Below are positions 29,839-37,486 of a stretch of 37,486 nucleotides of DNA, piece after piece. Location: assembly GCA_945877135.1 (NCBI GenBank), contig CAMCQY010000022.1, forward strand, positions 1 through 37,486, written 5' to 3'. The stretch is from Candidatus Kuenenia stuttgartensis (GTDB lineage: Bacteria > Planctomycetota > Planctomycetia > Pirellulales > UBA1268). The translations under genes and the position numbers were made by a program. The notes beneath the pieces are model-generated. The model was not told where the DNA came from. It ran no database searches and was given only the letters and a program-made list of their open reading frames with translations. Within the stretch, counting starts at the first letter, position 1. Each line of letters starts with the position of its first letter.

Positions 29839-30771
29839 ATGAAGACACGCCCGCTTGGCACCACCGGCATCGACGTGCCGATCCTCGCCTTCGGTGCCTC
29901 GTCGCTGGGGCAGGAATTCCGCTCGATCACGATCGATGAAGCTTTGGAGAGCGTTCGGGCGGCGCTCGACTGCGGCATGAATCTGATCGACACGAGCCCC
30001 TTCTACGGCCGGGGCATGAGCGAGGTGCTGCTCGGCGTGGCGCTGCGGAACATACCACGGAGCCACTATCTGCTCTGCACGAAACTGGGCCGCTACGACC
30101 TGCCGCACTTCGACTTTTCGGCCCGCAGAGTTGCCGAAAGCGTCGATGTGTCGCTGCACCGACTCGGCACCGACCACCTCGACATCATCCTCTGCCACGA
30201 CATCGAGTTTGTGCCAATGCAGCAAATCGTCGATGAAACGCTCCCTGCCCTGCGGAAGATCCAGCAGGCGGGCAAGGTGCGGTGCATCGGCTTCAGCGGC
30301 TATCCGCAGAAGATTTTCCCTTTCATATGCGATCAGACGTGCGTTGACTGCGTGCTCAACTACAACCAGTACACGCTGCAAAACACCCGGTTCGCCGACG
30401 AGACGATTCCCGCTCTCAAGGCGAAGGGGATCGGTGTCATGAGTGCCGGCCCGTTCAGTGCCAGACTGCTCACCGATGCGCCGTTGCCCGCCTGGCTCAA
30501 GGAACCGGAGGAGGTGAAGGCGGCGGCCCGCCGTGCGGCGGATCTCTGCCGGGACCGGGGCACGTCGATCGCGAAACTGGCACTCCAATTTGCACTGGCC
30601 AATCCCGACATCGCCACGACTGTGGCCGGCAGCGCCAATCCAAACAACATCCGTGCCTGGGCAACGTGGGCCGCCGAGCCGCTCGACACCGACGTGCTCG
30701 CGGAAGTGCTCGCGGTCTTCGCCCCCGTACACAATATCGGCCACACCGAAGGCCTCCCCGAAAACAATTGA
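29839..30771 (+). CDS. Aldo/keto reductase (L-galactose/L-fucose dehydrogenase-like)
   Basis: MKTRPLGTTGIDVPILAFGASSLGQEF...LDCGMNLIDTSPFYG...LHRLGTDHLDIILCHDIEF...VRCIGFSGYP. Confidence 0.88.
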   Translation: MKTRPLGTTGIDVPILAFGASSLGQEFRSITIDEALESVRAALDCGMNLIDTSPFYGRGMSEVLLGVALRNIPRSHYLLCTKLGRYDLPHFDFSARRVAESVDVSLHRLGTDHLDIILCHDIEFVPMQQIVDETLPALRKIQQAGKVRCIGFSGYPQKIFPFICDQTCVDCVLNYNQYTLQNTRFADETIPALKAKGIGVMSAGPFSARLLTDAPLPAWLKEPEEVKAAARRAADLCRDRGTSIAKLALQFALANPDIATTVAGSANPNNIRAWATWAAEPLDTDVLAEVLAVFAPVHNIGHTEGLPENN

Positions 30772-30826
30772 CGTTGCTGCCGGAAACATCGAAGCGTTGA
30801 ACATGAGAGACTTCGCCCCGTTGCCT

Positions 30827-31064
30827 TTCCCATGCAAGCCCGAAGCGCAAGCGAGGGAATACGGGCCTGATTGCTATGTGATGGACGCGATTTCCCTTGC
30901 TTGCGCTGCGGGCTTGGATGAACACGGGATTCCCATGCAAGCCCGAAGCGCAAGCGAGGGAATACGGGCCTGATTGCTATGTGATGGACGCGATTTCCCT
31001 TGCTTGCGCTGCGGGCTTGGATGCATGGGGGATTCCCATGCAAGCCCGACCCGCCAGCGAGGGA
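30827..31064. repeat. Tandem array of BIME-like hairpins, 103-bp period, about 2.3 copies
   Basis: Two 94-bp copies (30827-30920, 30930-31023) read as identical, plus a partial diverged copy at 31033-31064. Confidence 0.9.
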
Positions 31065-31118
31065 CCGTCGATGCCGCGGACTGCATTGAAAACGCCTGTG
31101 GATTGATCGACCAGCCCC

Positions 31119-31979
31119 ATGAACATCGACTCTCACCAGCACTTCTGGAGCTACTCGGCCGCGGAGTATCCGTGGATCGGGGCCGGCATGGAGCGGCTGG
31201 CGCGGGATTATCTGCCTGGCGATCTCGGGCCTGTCGCCGCGGCGGCGGGGATCGGCGGCACGGTCGCCGTGCAGGCCCGGCAGACGCTCGAAGAGACCCG
31301 CTGGCTGCTCGACCTGGCCGAACGCCATCCGCTGATACGCGGTGTCGTCGGCTGGGTCGAGCTGCGAAGCCCGGAGGTCGCCGGTGAGTTGCGGGAGTTT
31401 TCGTCACGGCCAGCATTCGTGGGCGTGCGGCACGTCGTGCAGGACGAGCCGGATCCGCGGTTTCTCTCGGGTGAGGAGTTTGTGGCGGGCCTGCGGCACC
31501 TCGGCCCACTCGGACTCACTTACGACCTGCTGCTCTATCCCCCGCAACTGCCGGCGGCTGTCGAACTGGTGGCGAGCCTGCCCGAGCAGCCGTTCGTGCT
31601 CGATCACCTGGCCAAGCCGCAGATCAAGACGTGGACGAATCCCGCTGACAGGCACTCATGGCGGCACGACATCGAGGCCCTGGCCAAACATAAAAATGTC
31701 TGTTGCAAGCTCTCGGGACTCGTGACGGAGGCGGCCTGGCGGCAGTGGCGACCGAACGACTTTGCGGCCTATCTCGACATCGCCCTGTCGGCGTTTGGTC
31801 CAGACCGGCTGATGTTTGGCAGCGACTGGCCGGTCTGCCTGCTCGCCGCCGACTACGCCGAAGTGGCGGGCATCGTCAGGGATGTTTGTGCCACACTCTC
31901 AGCGGTCGAACAGGCAGCAATCTGGGGCGGCACAGCCACACGGTTCTACGGACTCGATCGAGCGCGTCCATCGCCTTGA
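31119..31979 (+). CDS. Amidohydrolase-family sugar lactonase (COG3618)
   Basis: MNIDSHQHFWSYSAAEYPWIG...GVVGWVEL...GVRHVVQDEPDPRFL...PFVLDHLAKPQIK...CCKLSGLVTEA...DRLMFGSDWPVC. Confidence 0.88.
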   Translation: MNIDSHQHFWSYSAAEYPWIGAGMERLARDYLPGDLGPVAAAAGIGGTVAVQARQTLEETRWLLDLAERHPLIRGVVGWVELRSPEVAGELREFSSRPAFVGVRHVVQDEPDPRFLSGEEFVAGLRHLGPLGLTYDLLLYPPQLPAAVELVASLPEQPFVLDHLAKPQIKTWTNPADRHSWRHDIEALAKHKNVCCKLSGLVTEAAWRQWRPNDFAAYLDIALSAFGPDRLMFGSDWPVCLLAADYAEVAGIVRDVCATLSAVEQAAIWGGTATRFYGLDRARPSP

Positions 31980-31980
31980 G

Positions 31981-32008
31981 TCCCTCGCTTGCGCTTCGGG
32001 CTTGCATG
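31981..32008. repeat. Single REP-like arm (tccctcgcttgcgcttcgggcttgcatg)
   Basis: Starts 2 nt after the lactonase stop; equals the reverse complement of the 30827 arm. Confidence 0.8.
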
Positions 32009-32067
32009 AGTGCTGCGCATCAAGTCGATCCAACATCAGTCAGGTAATCAACCACGGAGTAAAACAG

Positions 32068-33099
32068 ATGCAGGCGTTGCTACTGGAAAAGCCCAAGGAG
32101 TTTCGGTTCATCGACACGCCGGAGCCGGGGCCACCGCAGGCCGGTGAGGCGGTCGTCCGCGTGCATGCCGTCGGGATCTGCGGCACCGACTACGGCGGCT
32201 ACTTGGGCAAGATGCCCTTCTTCAGCTACCCGCGGATTCCGGGGCATGAACTGGGGGTCGAGGTGGTGGCCGTCGGCCCGGGTGTCACGAACGTCCAGCC
32301 CGGTGACCGCTGCTGCGTTGAACCCTACATCAACTGCCAGGAGTGTTATTCCTGCCAGCGTGGGCTGACCAACTGCTGCGAACACCATCAGACGCTCGGC
32401 GTGCACTGCGATGGGGGCCTGCGGCCACGGTTCACGGTGCCGGCGCGAAAGCTCCATCCCTCACCGAAGCTCTCCCATGCAGAGAACGCGCTGGTCGAGA
32501 CGCTCGCCATCGGCTGCCATGCGATCGACCGCGCCGCTCCCAGGCCTGGTGAGAACGTGCTCATCATCGGCGCCGGGCCGATCGGCCTGTCGGCGCTTGA
32601 GTTTGCCAAGCTGTCGGGGGCACGGGTGATCGTGATGGACATGGTCGAGAGCCGGCTGGCGTTTGTCCGCGAGAAAATGGGCGTGGCCGACACACTCGTC
32701 GCCAAAGGGAATACTTCCGACGAGCAGGCCATAGCCGGACTCACCGACGGCAGAATGTGCGACGTCGTCGTCGATGCGACCGGCAGCGCCGTGAGCATGG
32801 CAAGCAGCCTCACGCTCTGCAGCTTCGGCGGGCGACTCGTGTACGTCGGGATCACGCAGAGCGATCTCGTGTTTCCGCACGCACCGGTGATGCATCGCCG
32901 CGAACTCTCGCTCCTTGCCAGCCGCAACGCCCTCTCCCGTGATTTTGCCCGCATCATCGGACTGATCGAAGCAGGAACGATCGACACGGGGCCGTGGATC
33001 ACCCACCGCGTGCCGTTTGTCGACACGATTCAGCAGTTTCCGAGGCTGCTCGAGACAACCAGCGGCGTGATCAAGGCGGTCATCGAGATTCCGGCGTGA
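32068..33099 (+). CDS. Zn-dependent alcohol dehydrogenase (candidate L-galactonate 5-dehydrogenase-like)
   Basis: 'VGICGTDYGGYLGKMPFFSYPRIPGHELGVEVVAVGPGV', structural-zinc 'INCQECYSCQRGLTNCCEHHQTLGVHCDGGL', 'VLIIGAGPIGLSALEFAKLSGARVIVMD'. ATG at 32068. Confidence 0.85.
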   Translation: MQALLLEKPKEFRFIDTPEPGPPQAGEAVVRVHAVGICGTDYGGYLGKMPFFSYPRIPGHELGVEVVAVGPGVTNVQPGDRCCVEPYINCQECYSCQRGLTNCCEHHQTLGVHCDGGLRPRFTVPARKLHPSPKLSHAENALVETLAIGCHAIDRAAPRPGENVLIIGAGPIGLSALEFAKLSGARVIVMDMVESRLAFVREKMGVADTLVAKGNTSDEQAIAGLTDGRMCDVVVDATGSAVSMASSLTLCSFGGRLVYVGITQSDLVFPHAPVMHRRELSLLASRNALSRDFARIIGLIEAGTIDTGPWITHRVPFVDTIQQFPRLLETTSGVIKAVIEIPA

Positions 33100-34846
33100 C
33101 GATCGTCACGTCGGTCACCTCGAGCTTGGCGAAGCAGTTGCTCGTGGTGCACCGCAGCGTGAACACGTCGCCAGAGCGAACCGGCTCGCCGCGGACGAGT
33201 TCGAAATAGTTTCCACGCTCCCGCGCGGCAGCCACGGCATCGGCGAGGATCGGACCGATGATGTCCCATTCCTGATCGGGGAGCGGATCACCGGCAGAGA
33301 CCGTGTTGATCGCAGCAAAGGGGCGGGGATCGCGGTGCAGTCCGGAGAGTGGCTGAAATTCGGCGGTGTAGGCCGTGTCGACGAGATACCACACCGGGGT
33401 GCCGGCCGGCAGGGTGGCGAGGGCCTGTCGCGTCTGCTCGGGCAGGCTGTCGTCGTCGATGGGCGTCTGGGCCAGCATCAGATCGCAGGCCTCGCCCGTA
33501 CGCAGCCGCATGCCCCGAGCCAGCGAGATCCGGCTACTCGTGACACTGAAAAACGCCTCGCCGGTCTGCGTGCCCCGGCCGATCAGGTCCTGTGACAGTT
33601 CGCGGGTCTGCAGCGTCCACCGCAGGCCCACGGTGGTGACGGCCCGGAGCATGAGTTCGCATGCATTGTCCTTGCCCGGCTCCAGGTCGACAAACTGCTC
33701 GCGTTCGCCGCCGGGACTCTCCGCCCGCACGAGCCACCGTCCCGGTGAGACCTTCGGAAATGTAAACCGGCCATCGGCATCGGTGCGGACGACTGCCGGC
33801 GCGGGAACGCCGTCATCCCCGGTGGCAGCGGTCCACCAGTCATCGATCCGGACAATCGCCGCGGCGACTGGCGAGCCGTCGGGCTTCAACACGCGGCCAG
33901 AGAGCCTCGCCGCGTCGGTGTCGGCCAGCGGCCGCAGATCGTAGCGGCGGACCTGCACGGCGGTTCCCGGTGCGGGCGGTTCGAAACGAACCGTATCGCT
34001 CACGAGCCGGCAGCCGGGGGCCGTGATCCGCACCGCCACCGCCGGTTCACCCGTGCGGTCGACGGGCACGAGCACGAGCCCGGAGGCAGGGATGCCGTAT
34101 TCGCTGCACGACTCCGCCAGTTCGGGTGGCCGTCCGACGACCAGCGACTCGGCCAGCAGGTCGTCGTTTGTCTCCGTGTTGCCGAGACAGTCAACTCCGG
34201 CCAGAAACCGCACGTCGTCCGGCACCATGCCGTCCGGAAGGCTGACGCTCGCGATGAGATAGTTGGCCTGCCGTGAGTCGTCCCCGGCCGCCGGCGCGAG
34301 CAGGTCGTGCAGCCCCGTGGCATTGCCGGCCTCGACGAGCTTCTCGGCCCGCTCGCCGTCGAACGAAAACATCCGCGCCGCCACCTCCTTGAGCCCTGAC
34401 GTGAGGTCGATGCCGATCGCCCGCCGTGCATGGACGATCTCCCGGGCCAGGAGTTCAACGGTCTTCTCGCCGCTTGTGCGGTGGAGCACGCCGCCGGTGA
34501 AAGGGTTCACGAAGGCCAGTGTCGGATGTTCCTTCGCTCCCAGTTGCCGTTCCAGATCGGCATCACCCACCACCCGCACCCAGACCATGTCGGCCAGTCC
34601 CTCGCGGATCAAAGCGGCGGTCAGGGCCTTCGTCTCGAGCCTGCGGCAGGGCTCGGAATCCGGCGCCGCGAGCAGCACGACGATGTGCTGCTGCTGGGCT
34701 TGGGCCTTGGCGACGGCCGCGGCATAGTCGGGCTGCCACGGCAGCGGCTCTGGGAAGGGTGGCTGGGCCGCCGCCGCGGCATTGCCTGCGATCATGGCAA
34801 CGACACAGGCGATCCGGACCAGGGTGGGAACAACGCTGGTGTGCAT
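33080..34846 (-). CDS. Exported protein with thioredoxin-fold-like N-terminus and carboxypeptidase-regulatory-like domain
   Basis: Signal peptide MHTSVVPTLVRIACVVAMIAGNAAAAAQP; 'AYAAAVAKAQAQQQHIVVLLAAPDSEPCRRLE...PTLAFVNPFTGGVL'-type thioredoxin-like region; 'LSGRVLKPDGSPVAAAIVRIDDWW...ADGRFTFPKVSPGRWLVRAES'. Confidence 0.7.
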   Translation of the reverse strand: MHTSVVPTLVRIACVVAMIAGNAAAAAQPPFPEPLPWQPDYAAAVAKAQAQQQHIVVLLAAPDSEPCRRLETKALTAALIREGLADMVWVRVVGDADLERQLGAKEHPTLAFVNPFTGGVLHRTSGEKTVELLAREIVHARRAIGIDLTSGLKEVAARMFSFDGERAEKLVEAGNATGLHDLLAPAAGDDSRQANYLIASVSLPDGMVPDDVRFLAGVDCLGNTETNDDLLAESLVVGRPPELAESCSEYGIPASGLVLVPVDRTGEPAVAVRITAPGCRLVSDTVRFEPPAPGTAVQVRRYDLRPLADTDAARLSGRVLKPDGSPVAAAIVRIDDWWTAATGDDGVPAPAVVRTDADGRFTFPKVSPGRWLVRAESPGGEREQFVDLEPGKDNACELMLRAVTTVGLRWTLQTRELSQDLIGRGTQTGEAFFSVTSSRISLARGMRLRTGEACDLMLAQTPIDDDSLPEQTRQALATLPAGTPVWYLVDTAYTAEFQPLSGLHRDPRPFAAINTVSAGDPLPDQEWDIIGPILADAVAAARERGNYFELVRGEPVRSGDVFTLRCTTSNCFAKLEVTDVTIVTPESR

Positions 34847-34934
34847 GCCCGCGACTATGGCTTGCTCCCCAGTCAAATGCCAGTCATCCGAAGGGCCGTT
34901 GGCCGGGCTATTCTTCGAGCTTGAATCCACCAAC

Positions 34935-34951
34935 GTAAGACGATATCTTAC
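34935..34951. promoter_or_regulatory. Perfect inverted repeat GTAAGA-cgata-TCTTAC overlapping predicted -10 of the TA operon
   Basis: Read directly; ends 1 bp before the antitoxin ATG. Confidence 0.6.
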
Positions 34952-34952
34952 C

Positions 34953-35186
34953 ATGATGCACACCCGAGTTTCGAGCAAAGGTCAGATTGTTCTGCCGGCG
35001 GCGGTCCGGCAGCAGGATGACATCAAACCCGGCCAGGAGTTTGAAGTCGAGCGGATCGACCGCGGCGAGTATCGACTGCGGCGGTGCGAGCCAACTCCCA
35101 ACGAGGGGCTGGCGGACTGGCTGCTTGCATGTCCGGAGAAGGGGTTCTTCGTGGGAGTCGCTTCTGAATCGACCAACGACCTGTGA
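34953..35186 (+). CDS. AbrB/MazE-like (VapB-type) antitoxin
   Basis: MMHTRVSSKGQIVLPAAVRQQDDIKPGQEFEVERIDRGEYRLRR, SpoVT/AbrB swapped-hairpin pattern; 6 bp upstream of a PIN-domain gene. Confidence 0.85.
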   Translation: MMHTRVSSKGQIVLPAAVRQQDDIKPGQEFEVERIDRGEYRLRRCEPTPNEGLADWLLACPEKGFFVGVASESTNDL

Positions 35187-35192
35187 GCCGCC

Positions 35193-35603
35193 GTGAAATT
35201 CCTCGTCGATGCGAATGTCCTCAGCGAGCCCACGAGGCCGCGGCCTGATGCAAAGGTCGTCGAGTGGCTCCGTCGCCATGAACGCGAGATTGCCATCGAC
35301 CCGATCATTCTCGGTGAGTTGCGATTCGGGATCGAGCTTCTGCCGTCGAGCGGGCGTCGCAAGCGGCTGGAGCAGTGGTTCGAGAGCGGTGTCGGCCGAA
35401 TCACCTGCCTCGACTGGACAGCCGAGACCGGCCTCCGGTGGGCAAGGCTTCTCGCTGATATGCGGTCGGCTGGAACGGCCATGCCGGTCAAGGACAGTCT
35501 CATTGCCGCCACCGCCTTGGCGCACCGCCTGACTGTCGTGACCCGCAACGTCACCGATTTCCGCAAGGCGAATGTCAAAGTCCTCGACCCGTTCGGGGCG
35601 TGA
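35193..35603 (+). CDS. PIN-domain toxin (VapC family)
   Basis: MKFLVDANVLSEPTRPRPDAKVVEWL...ELRFGIELLP...MPVKDSLIAATALAHRLTVVTRNVTDFRKANVKVLDPF. Confidence 0.92.
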   Translation: MKFLVDANVLSEPTRPRPDAKVVEWLRRHEREIAIDPIILGELRFGIELLPSSGRRKRLEQWFESGVGRITCLDWTAETGLRWARLLADMRSAGTAMPVKDSLIAATALAHRLTVVTRNVTDFRKANVKVLDPFGA

Positions 35604-36769
35604 TCTCCCCTCCGGCCCGCATGCCACACCACCCGACACGGTTGCCCGCCCCGCCGCCCGCCGCCCGCCGCGTGTATCCCTTCATCGACGCGATCCGTGG
35701 CGTGGCCTCGCTTGTCATTCTGGCCCACCACCTTCTCACCTACGTCCCGCGGACCGATGAAACGCTGGCGGCTGTACCCCTGCTGCATCATGTCGTCTGG
35801 TGGTATGGCGGCCTCGCCACGCAGGTGTTCCTCGTGATCAGCGGCTTTGTCGGTGGCGTGTCGCTGGCCCGTGCGACGCCGGAGGCCGCCGATCTTGGGC
35901 GACTGCTGCTTGTGCGCTATCTTCGACTGGCGTTACCGGCGGTGGCGACGCTCCTGTTCGCGATCGTGCTCTACGCGATCGTGCCGCCGTCGTGGGCCGC
36001 GTTTCCGCTCTTCGACGAAATCTCCGCTCCGGGTGTGCTCGCGCACGTCGCCTTCCTGCAGGACGTGCTCGGCTATCCGAGTCTGCTGGCGGGCTTCTGG
36101 TATCTGTCGATCGACTGGCAGTGCAACGCGGTATTGTCCCTCTTGATCATCGTGCAGGACGCGCTCCTGCGGCGGCTGCCTGGTCTGTCCCGTTCCACCC
36201 AGGGGTTTGCGGCCCTTGGGTTGCCAATGCTGGTGGCGGTGCTGTCGCTTTTCGTGTGGAACGGTGCGGTCGCCCATGAGATCTACGCGACCTACTTCTT
36301 CGGGATCGTGTTCCTCGGGACCCTGGCGGGGCTCGCCGTCGCGGGCCGAATCCCGCCGGCGATCTTCTGGGCCTATGTGGCGGCGACCGCCGTTGCCGCC
36401 GGCGCAGCCGTCGTGCAGAGTCGTCCACATCTCGCCGTGGCACTCACCGCCGGCGTCGCGATCTATCTCTTGGCGCAGCGGCAGCCCGTGGCCGCGTCCC
36501 GTGCCGACTCCCTGCCTATGCTGGGCTGGCTGGGCCGCATCTCCTACTCCCTGTTCCTTGTGCACTACCCGACAATCTGGGCGGTGACGAGCGTGGCGCG
36601 GGGGATCGGCGGCGACACGGCAGCAGCCTCATGGCCGAGCCTCGTGGCGGCGGTCGCGGCCAGCCTCGTGGCCGCGGTGCTCTTGCACCGGCTGGTGGAG
36701 GTTCCCACGCTCGCGGTGGTGGGCAGGCTCAAGCCGCGGCAAGCCGGTGCCGTTTCACTCTCGCGGTAG
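35600..36769 (+). CDS. Acyltransferase-3 family membrane protein
   Basis: 'RVYPFIDAIRGVASLVILAHHLLTYVP', about 10 TM segments, C-terminal 'WLGRISYSLFLVHYPTIWAV'. Start 35600 (GTG) or 35621 (ATG). Confidence 0.85.
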   Translation: MISPPARMPHHPTRLPAPPPAARRVYPFIDAIRGVASLVILAHHLLTYVPRTDETLAAVPLLHHVVWWYGGLATQVFLVISGFVGGVSLARATPEAADLGRLLLVRYLRLALPAVATLLFAIVLYAIVPPSWAAFPLFDEISAPGVLAHVAFLQDVLGYPSLLAGFWYLSIDWQCNAVLSLLIIVQDALLRRLPGLSRSTQGFAALGLPMLVAVLSLFVWNGAVAHEIYATYFFGIVFLGTLAGLAVAGRIPPAIFWAYVAATAVAAGAAVVQSRPHLAVALTAGVAIYLLAQRQPVAASRADSLPMLGWLGRISYSLFLVHYPTIWAVTSVARGIGGDTAAASWPSLVAAVAASLVAAVLLHRLVEVPTLAVVGRLKPRQAGAVSLSR

Positions 36770-37486
36770 CTCTTCGATCACGATGTCGTCGAGCACGAGC
36801 GGGCCAAACGCGATGAAGTTGATCGACTCCTTGTCGCAGTCGGCGTGCTTGTGGGTCTGGGAGAGCGTTTGCTTGCCATCGATCCAGAGCGTCCATTCCG
36901 TGCCCACGCTTTCGACCACGAAGGTCGTCCACTTCCCGGGCTCGAGCGCCGCGTGCGCCTTGCACCTCAAGCCGCGGATCTCGTAGGCCCCCAGTGGCTT
37001 GAAGATCTCGGCCGGGCCGCGGCTTTTTTTGGCGTTGCGGGGATCGTTTTCGTCGTAAGTGAAATCCCGTTCGAAGATGTCGATGCACGCGTCGTTTGGA
37101 TTCCGTGGCAGCCGGGTCGTGACGTCGGCGATGTGCCAGACCGGTAGGCCCGTTTTCACCGGCGGAAAGCCGGCGTTGATGATCATCACCATGCGGGCCG
37201 CCTCGTCGCCGAACTTCACGCGGTACGACACCCGTACGTCGCGGGCCTTGAACTTCGGATCGATCGACTTGCCGTGGGCCTTCCCCGGATGCTGCTTGGG
37301 GTCATAGATGCACTCGAGGCCACCGTCCTTGAGTTGCCACGTGTCCGGGACATCCCACGAGGCGTTGGAAAAGTTCTTCTTGTCGACGGTGCTAGAGCTG
37401 AAGTCTTCACGGATCAGCACGCGGCCCTTCGTGCCGCTTTGCGCCGCGGCAACGCCGCTCACGCAGGCGATGAGGAGAAGCGTCGC
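36755..37486 (-). CDS. Exported LamG/DUF1080-like (concanavalin-fold) protein, N-terminus beyond window
   Basis: ORF open to the window edge; upstream reading '...ATLLLIACVSGVAAAQ' is a signal peptide; 'LIREDFSSSTVDKKNFSNASWDVPDTWQLKDGGLECIYDPKQHPGKAHGKSIDPKFKARDVRVSYRVKFGDEA...WTTFVVESVGTEWTLWIDGKQ'. Confidence 0.65.
   Translation of the reverse strand, partial: ATLLLIACVSGVAAAQSGTKGRVLIREDFSSSTVDKKNFSNASWDVPDTWQLKDGGLECIYDPKQHPGKAHGKSIDPKFKARDVRVSYRVKFGDEAARMVMIINAGFPPVKTGLPVWHIADVTTRLPRNPNDACIDIFERDFTYDENDPRNAKKSRGPAEIFKPLGAYEIRGLRCKAHAALEPGKWTTFVVESVGTEWTLWIDGKQTLSQTHKHADCDKESINFIAFGPLVLDDIVIEELPRE

Noticed and set aside
29293-30837. 514-aa minus-strand ORF
   Set aside because: Antisense to the well-supported FucU and aldo-keto reductase genes; composition typical of shadow ORFs.
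30827-31064. Possible CRISPR array
   Set aside because: Repeat unit is 94 bp with internal inverted arms and only about 2.3 copies, with 9-bp gaps; no cas genes. Fits BIME-like repeats instead.
30360-31509. ORFs crossing the repeat array (e.g. 30360..31328 -, 30874..31509 -, 30897..31106 +)
   Set aside because: Translations repeat motifs such as HPSPQRKQGKSR or MQARSASEG that derive from the DNA repeat itself; not credible proteins.
27207-33099. Classical L-fucose or L-rhamnose isomerase/kinase/aldolase operon
   Set aside because: No kinase or aldolase is present; the first gene matches the UxaE-like family better, and lactonase plus dehydrogenases indicate an oxidative route.

Overview
High-GC bacterial window with a Planctomycetes-like gene style; the taxon is an inference. 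Main content: (1) a membrane cluster with a partial ABC-2 permease (-), three consecutive SPFH/HflK-HflC-like proteins, a NosF-like ABC ATPase, a large ABC permease, an uncharacterised membrane/helical-repeat protein and a GYF_2-like protein; (2) a 1786-aa exported TPR protein flanked by two genes sharing a strict 23-residue LRR-like repeat; (3) a probable replication-origin neighbourhood: cysteine desulfurase and a strongly reduced dnaA (-), about 700 bp of repeat-rich intergenic DNA, then dnaN, a DUF721/DciA-like gene and gyrB (+); (4) a sugar catabolic operon with a divergent AraC regulator: tagaturonate-epimerase-like protein, sugar isomerase TIM barrel, FucU/RbsD, aldo-keto reductase, COG3618 lactonase and Zn-dehydrogenase, best matching an L-galactose oxidative route; (5) BIME-like hairpin repeats at the 3' ends of genes; (6) a VapBC-type toxin-antitoxin pair with a palindromic operator over a predicted leaderless promoter; (7) an acyltransferase and a partial exported LamG/DUF1080-like protein. 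Strongest leads: the reduced DnaA (no recognisable sensor-2 lid), the origin region with two different exact 11-bp tandem repeats, and the triple-SPFH/ABC cluster. All calls come from reading the sequence and ORF translations; no searches were run.
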